A stretch of 22,820 nucleotides of DNA from Acanthaster planci (lineage: Eukaryota; Echinodermata; Asteroidea; Valvatida; Acanthasteridae), in NCBI RefSeq assembly GCF_001949145.1, contig NW_019091420.1, positions 914,721 through 937,540 on the forward strand. The letters run 5' to 3'. The notes beneath the pieces were generated by a model that had not been told where the DNA came from, made no database searches, and saw only the letters and a list, made by a program, of their open reading frames with translations. The stretch's first letter is position 1, and each line of letters begins with the position of its first letter. The translations under genes were made by a program, and so were the position numbers. Positions 18,050-22,820 of the stretch are shown here, one piece after another.

Positions 18050-21000
18050 CTTGTATCAAAGCAAGTGATTGGTCCGTTGGTAAATACCTTAGGCCTGGAG
18101 GGAATGATCACTGTATCGATGTACCCAATTGGTTGATCAATTGATACAGTCAGTCTATTGGGAATATTTGTGAAGTCTGAGGACATTTATGACCATTATT
18201 CATATGTATACTGCCCTTTTGGTGTATAGGGGGTTGAGGAAATACTAAATGGGCCTGATGTGAATTGTTTTCATTCCGAGGGGACTAAGTGGTTAAAAAG
18301 ATGCAAAATCCTACAATGGATGTTAAGAATCTCATCCTGGCGAACAAAATTTGTACATATTAACTCTCACTTCCCAGGCATTCTTGCTAACAACTTTCCA
18401 CAATCCTAAAAAATACTTTACTGCAGTCAAAATCCATCAACACTTTCAAGGGGCTTCAGGCTGTGGTGCAGCCAGGGGGTGGGGTGGCTTGGGGGTCCAT
18501 GCCCCCCCTTAAAAAAACCCATTGCCCCTACTGGAACTTTGGAAAAGAAGCAAAATAAGAGTATTAACCCTAACACTCCCAAATCCTCCAATTTCAATAT
18601 GATTTTACATACGCCCTAGGGGGTTAGGGTTAAGAATACACTGGGATGGGAACTGCCCCCACCCCACGGTTGCATCAAGCTCCCCCACTATCCCCCTAAA
18701 GTGGCAACCCTGACCGCGCCCCTGGCTTCAGGTCGCCCGTTGCAACTGGGCCCTAACCCTTCTAAATCCTGCAAGAGAATTTCCACTAACTCCCTTGTGG
18801 AGCTTTATACAGACCTGCAAAGCTCAACCCTAGCCCCCTAGGGTGTGCGTAAAATAATTTTGAGTTCAGAGGATTGGGGACTGTCAGGGTTTATCAAAGG
18901 CTCCACTTGCAACAATGCGAGATCACATCAGAAATGCAACGCACAGAGGTGACTTGAATTGCTTAGTTCAGGTTAAACGCTGGTCTGTGTCTTTGAAAAA
19001 TTGGTAACATCCAAAAGCAGGTGGGGCTCACTGCAACCTGTACAAAAGATTCTGCTCAATGGTCTTTTTACAAGCAGTTGGCATATCGTCATAACAAAGC
19101 TTGTGGTCAGTATTTCTGAAAAAAAAATGGAGGCCTAGTGGAGGTAAGGTTATTCACTTTTCTACCTTGTACTTGGCCAGGGTCACAAACTGCAAGAAAG
19201 AGTCCAGATCCCGCGGTGTGCTGGTCAGGTATCCAAACACTCGCATCTCCAGTGCCGCTTGCTCGATTTTGTTGTAGATGGAACTCAATCTGGCAGCCTG
19301 ACATGGTCAAACAGGGTTATTGCAAGAGAGGATTGGAACAATGAATGAATCAATGCCATGGGGTGGGACTTGGGCTACTGCAATAAACCAAATGATTCAA
19401 TTCAACTGACCACATAGGAACCCATCATCACCCCCACACACACCTAACTGGGCCAATAGACCCCTTATCAACCCCACCCAGTAGCGCCCAGCCCAATCCA
19501 GACTGCCTCTTACAAGCCTAACCCAACCCAGCATGAAAATGTTGCAACCATCCTCAAAACCCCAACTGGAACAACAGAATCCAACCACCCCACCCAACAA
19601 CCACACTAATCCAATCCAACCCCACATGAATCCCTCACCAGCTGCACAAACCCAACCGGACCGACAGAATCCAACCAATTCCACCCAGCTGCCCTCAGCC
19701 CAATCCTAGCCTACCCAGACAAACCCAACCCCACATGAACCCGTCACCACCTGCACAAACCCGACTAGACCGCCAGAACCCAACTGACCCCCCAACCAAC
19801 ATTGTCAAACCAAAGTCCAACACTGCCCAATCTACCTCAACTGACAAGGGACCCACCTTGGATCCACAACCCAGCTGACAATCAAGTTGTCCATAATTTC
19901 ATACACAGCTGCTTAAATTTCGAAAATTTCAAAATCTCATGTGCTGCGAGAGAATACCGTGGCTCTGCTGAATAATTCTTGATCAGTTTGGTATTTGATC
20001 CAGCCTACGGTCCCAAGAAGAGTTGTGCACCAATTGTAGAGAAACTTGAGATGTTTGCGCTGGCTGATCTGAAGGATTTATTCAGAACTGAAATATTTTC
20101 CAACCCTTTCCCAGAGGAATTTTTGAAAATGACACCAGTCAGTTCTGAGATCATTTGAGGCCATATTTCCACTGCTACCAGTATTGTGCAAGGAAAAGTC
20201 AAAGCTTGTTCACAAGTGTTTGACGTAAAACATGACATTTGTTAACTCTGAGCTAGCAAAACCTGCCCTGACCCTGTCCAAATTTGTTTTTGGCCTGTCC
20301 TGAGAACAGGTGGACAGGCTAGATAACACCCTGCTGGTCTTTCATAGTAAAAAAAAAATAAAACAAATGTTTGGCTTACTCTTCTGATAAATATACATAT
20401 AGATTTAATTCACTAGCAGTCAAAAATAGTCAAAAAGACCCTAATTTGCAATGACCTCTTTCCCCAAAACCACTTTCACTGACTGTGAATCCAGATCACA
20501 ACAGCATCGGAGGAATAGATTAGTGTCCGAGTTTGTTCACTGCGCTGAGCACTTTTGTGAGCAGTTGATGCATTGAGTGATACACCGAATATGCTAATTG
20601 ATTATATTCTTTAAACAAATGATGAAAATGGCAAAAATGATGTCCCACCTGGGCAATGAACTCAACAGGAATTCCACATAAAAATTCCATGTTGACTACA
20701 TTTGACTTTATGGTGTTCTTAAAATATCTAGCATCTCTTTTGCTGCATTCTTAATGCAATAAAACTGGATGTAATTGAAGAAAAACAGAGGAATTGAATC
20801 ACTTGCAGCAGATCTCTGTCGCCCTTTCTATTAAAAATCTTCTCTCCGTAAAACTGGCCTTTTCAGGAAGAGATGCATCATTTTCCTGAAGTTGAGGCTT
20901 CCTTAGTATATTAAAGTCTATTGGAGGGTGGCTGTGTGTGAAGTAACATGGGACAGTTCATCACTGGTCCCCTGAGGTGAGCAGTACCATTTTTGGACCA

Positions 21001-22350
21001 TCTGCAAATTTTAGTTCTCTTAGGTTGTACATGTTGAAATATTTCTGTAGAATTTTTGTGGCATAAATTTGTAATGAACTTAAAAAAATGGTTTTGTCAT
21101 TTTGTTCCCCTAAGGTTCCCGAAATGAAAAGTTTGCCTCGTTTTCAGTTCCACATGGCTAACTTGTAAAATAAAGTATCCTTGTGAAGTGAGATGTCTTT
21201 TGCTAACAAACATTCCAAGGTGTCCGATGTCAGGTCTCAGACTTCTCAAGAACTTTAAACCATTTTCCTAAACATATACAGATTCAGGATGCACCGCTAG
21301 TTAGTCCACGTAATGACCACAAAGAATGCACCCACGCAGCAGCTTACAAGCTCAACACGTGCTTTCACGCGAGCATGGGCAGTTTGGACCGCAGCAAAGT
21401 TCACCAAAGGTGTGCTGTTTCGTACAAGAATGCTGTACACACAGCAAGCCAGTTTTCCTCCGTCTCGGACGTGTCACTGAGAATGCCCGTCATTTGACCC
21501 GAGACTGAGTGACCTGTGACATACACTGGACAGCAAAAGAAACTTGCTACTTCTGTCAAAGGCCACACATAAAAATTCACTCCATAGAAAAAAAACAATT
21601 TTTGCACACAGGTATGCTGCAATACCCCTCACTAATCACATGACCAAAAGCAAGTGATTATCTTTACAACAAAGAAGAAATTGACATGCACAGCAACTTG
21701 GTTACTGAATCAAAAGTCACACAAAAGCACTCTCCACCAAGCAAAAATGACCCCTTGAATGGACAACATTTTAAACAACCAATGACAAACTGAACACCTG
21801 TTTTGTCAAAATGACGTGCATGAGTGGTTTCTGCATAGGGATGCCATCCTTACTGACTATGCATATACATTATTGAAAAGTAATGACTGCGACTTCTTTA
21901 TTTCGTCCTATGACATTGATTTCCACGTAAAACTTAAGGCTTATTCTGTTACATTCTGTGACTTCTGATTCAGTAACCAAGTTGCTGTGCATGTCAATTT
22001 CATCTTTGTTATAAAGATAATCATTTGCTTTTGGTCATGTGATTAGTGAGGGGTATTGCAACATACCTGTGTACAAAAATTGTTTATTTCTATGGAGTGA
22101 ATTTTTATGTGTGGTCTTTGACAGAAGTGGCAAGTTTCTTTTGCTGTCCAGTTGAGTTATGATGATTTTTATCACATGATCTTCTTGACTTGACAGCAAC
22201 ACTCCCCGACCCCAGGGAAAACCTGCCGGCGGTTTACCTGCACGAACGGGAAGACCAGGATGACCAACCACAGTAGAAAGAAACACACACGATACGTCAG
22301 CACCAGAGGGTTGATCTCGGTTTGATTCTGGAACAGCAGCAGGCTTACAC
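17864..22350 (-). CDS. Gene B: 3' part of a multi-pass membrane protein, possibly gustatory-receptor-like or PHTF-like (span of visible exons)
   Basis: Three exons (22350..22238, 19297..19166, 18049..17864) join in phase 0 to give a continuous C-terminal protein of about 142 residues. It has a hydrophobic helix (VCFFLLWLVILVFPFV), a soluble helical linker (AARLSSIYNKIEQAALEMRV onward to a DLDSFLQF segment), a final helix (LVYGILLLTTFLLIVLVQTG) and a short tail with a stop. The first exon begins mid-codon (phase 1), so the 5' part lies outside the window. The order helix, A-rich linker, FLQF, [D]KSL, last helix with T-F-hydrophobic-Q resembles the C-terminus of the insect chemoreceptor superfamily (TYhhhhhQF, late phase-0 introns). 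The hydrophobic run here is one residue longer and the final F is T. PHTF proteins share the fold and are an alternative. The family call is tentative; the gene call is firmer. Confidence 0.55.
18473..18724. mobile_element. Possible non-autonomous hAT-like element
   Basis: The left end reads CAGGGGGTGGGGTGGC and the right end, reverse-complemented, CAGGGGCGCGGTCAGG, resembling hAT-type CAGGGG termini. The right flank GCTTCAGG (18725..18732) recurs exactly at 18453..18460, a few bases outside the left end. The 8 bases directly abutting the left end (GGTGCAGC) match it only 5 of 8. The interior has no coding capacity. Termini and target-site duplication are both imperfect, so this may instead be a fragment of a G-rich repeat. 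Confidence 0.3.
18566..18893. repeat. Inverted pair of about 70-bp repeats with telomere-like words
   Basis: The segment at 18566..18633 is repeated in reverse complement at 18824..18893 at roughly 80 percent identity by eye. Both share CCCTAG followed by a G/C run, TTTTAC, a diverged AGGATT word and terminal CCCTAA/TTAGGG-like motifs. A third, direct partial copy begins at about 18750 (CCCTAACCCTTCTAAATCC). The family is unnamed; it may be part of a larger dispersed repeat. Confidence 0.55.
19166..19297 (-). CDS. Gene B penultimate exon: soluble helical linker
   Basis: The acceptor GACCATGTCAG precedes 19297 and the donor is AAG|GTAGAA; both ends are phase 0. The 44 codons begin AARLSSIYNKIEQAALEMRV and continue FGYLTSTPRDLDSFLQFVTL, ending AKYK. 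The exon is amphipathic and helix-rich with no membrane segment, consistent with the cytoplasmic stretch between the last two helices of a chemoreceptor-type protein. Another frame through the same bases is open for longer but looks like noise, whereas this frame is bounded exactly by splice sites. Confidence 0.65.
19400..19850. repeat. Degenerate minisatellite, strand-asymmetric C/A-rich
   Basis: Over about 450 bases the plus strand is built of CCCAACC-type words with very few G. A longer unit is visible: CCCACATGAA followed by CACC and CTGCACAAACCC occurs at 19621 and again at 19730 (period 109). Weaker copies begin near 19411 and 19532, giving about four units. The minus strand is correspondingly G-rich (GGGTTGGG), so any open frame read from it (Trp/Gly/Val-rich) is an artefact of composition. 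Confidence 0.75.
19929..20245 (+). pseudogene. Broken coding remnant, probable transposon-derived gene fragment
   Basis: Three adjoining stretches on the plus strand read like protein. A first frame gives KSHVLRENTVALLNN (19932..19976). A shift then leads into a frame (19979..20155) with FDPAYGPKKSCAPIVEKLEM, FALADLKDLFRTEIFSNPFP and EEFLKMTPVSSEII. A TGA at 20156..20158 interrupts it, and the same frame continues with GHISTATSIVQGKVKACSQ and FDVKHDIC up to TAA at 20243..20245. One frameshift and one internal stop within about 320 bases, inside an intron on the opposite strand, suggest a decayed mobile-element or retrocopy fragment. I do not recognise the family. Confidence 0.4.
21525..22152. 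mobile_element. Foldback / MITE-like element with 196-bp inverted arms
   Basis: Positions 21525..21721 and 21957..22152 are reverse complements of each other with about ten differences (about 95 percent identity), separated by a 235-base spacer without coding potential. The outer ends read ACTGGACAGCAAAAG. No clear target-site duplication flanks the arms (left flank GACATAC, right flank TGAGTTA). It lies in a gene B intron, ending 85 bases from an exon. A foldback transposon or long-TIR MITE is most likely; a local inverted duplication is the alternative. Confidence 0.75.
22238..22350 (-). CDS. Gene B internal exon: membrane helix
   Basis: The acceptor AATATTTACAG precedes 22350 and the donor is CAG|GTAAAC. 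The exon has 113 nt: it starts with two bases completing a split codon (phase 1) and ends in phase 0. It encodes VSLLLFQNQTEINPLVLTYR and then the hydrophobic helix VCFFLLWLVILVFPFVQ. NQT is a potential glycosylation sequon, if it faces outside. The next exon upstream is not visible in the remaining 470 bases. Confidence 0.6.
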
Positions 22351-22820
22351 CTGTAAATATTGAATAATAAAACCCTGCATTACCTCAGCGACGCCAGGGA
22401 TTTCCCCTGTCCTAACACAGAGGACGTCTGGCAAATTCTGCAAGCAGTGCTGAGTGGTGTGCATGTATACATTGGGCATGATTGGCCGATTTGCCCGATG
22501 GCTCAAGCTCCGCGCGATCACTCAATCTTACTGCATGATTTGTCGATAGGTCCGCCATCAGCAAATGTGCTTTCTTTCTGATTCGTGGTTGCGAAAGATT
22601 GCTTCAAAACGGGGATGCGGAGTAGAAATTTTACGCGGATTCGACCAATCGTGCAGATCAATCAACTGGGCAATCCTGCCGAACCAATGCACTCTATCCT
22701 CATCTCTTCACATGAGTGACTTCCGCTGTGTTTGTACACACACACACACATGTATGTATTTGCGTGCAACTGGGGACCCCCTATTGTTCCTCTTTTGTTT
22801 GTACTCTAACTTTTTTAGAA
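22351..22820. other. Upstream intron/edge region of gene B with (CA)n
   Basis: No exon ending in the required phase was found before the window edge. A short plus-strand open frame at about 22390..22581 lacks an ATG start and known motifs. A (AC)n run of about eight units lies at 22735..22750. The region is probably intron. Confidence 0.45.

Larger units (their letters stand above)
18050..19165 (-). other. Gene B last intron, repeat-filled
   Basis: The donor is AAG|GTAGAA (19165..19164) and the acceptor ACAAG (18051..18050), phase 0. The intron holds the possible hAT-like element at 18473..18724 and the inverted repeat copies at 18566..18633 and 18824..18893. A third, direct partial copy lies at about 18750..18783. 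No further exon was seen. Confidence 0.55.
19298..22237 (-). other. Gene B intron carrying minisatellite, coding remnant and foldback element
   Basis: The donor is CAG|GTAAAC (22237..22236) and the acceptor ATGTCAG (19299..19298), phase 0. Besides the features listed separately there is a small hairpin at about 20299..20318 (CCTGTCC with GGACAGG) followed by an A-rich run near 20349, possibly the 3' end of an old retroposon. The stretch from about 20370 to 21520 is AT-rich with nothing recognisable. Confidence 0.5.

Noticed and set aside
17754-18059. Minus-strand Pro/His-rich open frame over the gene B terminal exon
   Set aside because: The alternative frame gives a clean membrane helix and stop; the longer frame is out-of-phase noise.
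18618-18634. Interstitial telomere repeat (TTAGGG)n
   Set aside because: Only about two imperfect units, inside a dispersed repeat; not a telomeric tract.
19107-19310. Minus-strand open frame of 67 codons over the gene B linker exon
   Set aside because: Another frame in the same place is exactly bounded by splice sites and continues between two membrane exons; this one is a shadow.
19397-19684. Minus-strand Trp/Gly/Val-rich open frame of 95 codons
   Set aside because: It is an artefact of the G-rich minisatellite strand, with low-complexity composition.
22390-22581. Plus-strand open frame downstream of the gene B exon
   Set aside because: It lacks an ATG at a sensible place, splice signals or motifs.

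Overview
The window looks like non-coding-rich nuclear DNA from an invertebrate animal, most likely a non-chordate deuterostome such as an echinoderm or hemichordate. The grounds are spliced genes with GT-AG introns and long AT-rich spacers, simple repeats, foldback and tRNA-derived repeats, and recurring TAGGCCTA-like words. The lineage is inference only. There are no bacterial-type operons, rRNA genes, intact tRNAs or CRISPR arrays. Both recognisable genes lie on the minus strand.

Gene A (7233..14063, minus) appears complete. Five exons join with every intron in phase 0. They give a protein of about 1250 to 1270 residues. It starts with a likely N-myristoylation signal (MGLGQSKK), then has a short Ser/Pro-rich exon and a very long glutamine-rich disordered region. 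A basic FFSRIFGKK patch, an acidic stretch and a helical region follow, and the protein ends in a canonical eight-ligand MYND zinc finger. I do not recognise a named orthologue. The reading frame breaks once inside the Gln-rich part near 10434. A 64-nt GT-AG intron would repair it, and so would loss of one extra base.

Gene B (17864 to beyond 22350, minus) is only partly inside the window. Its last three visible exons encode a hydrophobic segment, a soluble linker and a final hydrophobic segment followed by a stop. The layout resembles the C-terminal end of the insect gustatory-receptor-like / PHTF seven-helix fold, but the match is by eye and uncertain.

The rest is spacer, intron and repeat. 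Positions 1..57 are a GA/GC microsatellite. Positions 58..7232 hold no convincing gene, but contain a tRNA-derived SINE fragment near 5.87 kb, a perfect 13-bp hairpin at 6793 and two identical 14-mers carrying CRE palindromes. Positions 14064..17863 hold the CpG-rich 5' flank of gene A and an AT-rich intergenic stretch. The introns of gene B are crowded. They hold a possible hAT-like non-autonomous element, telomere-like inverted repeats, a roughly 109-bp degenerate minisatellite, a broken plus-strand coding remnant and a long foldback element with 196-bp arms.
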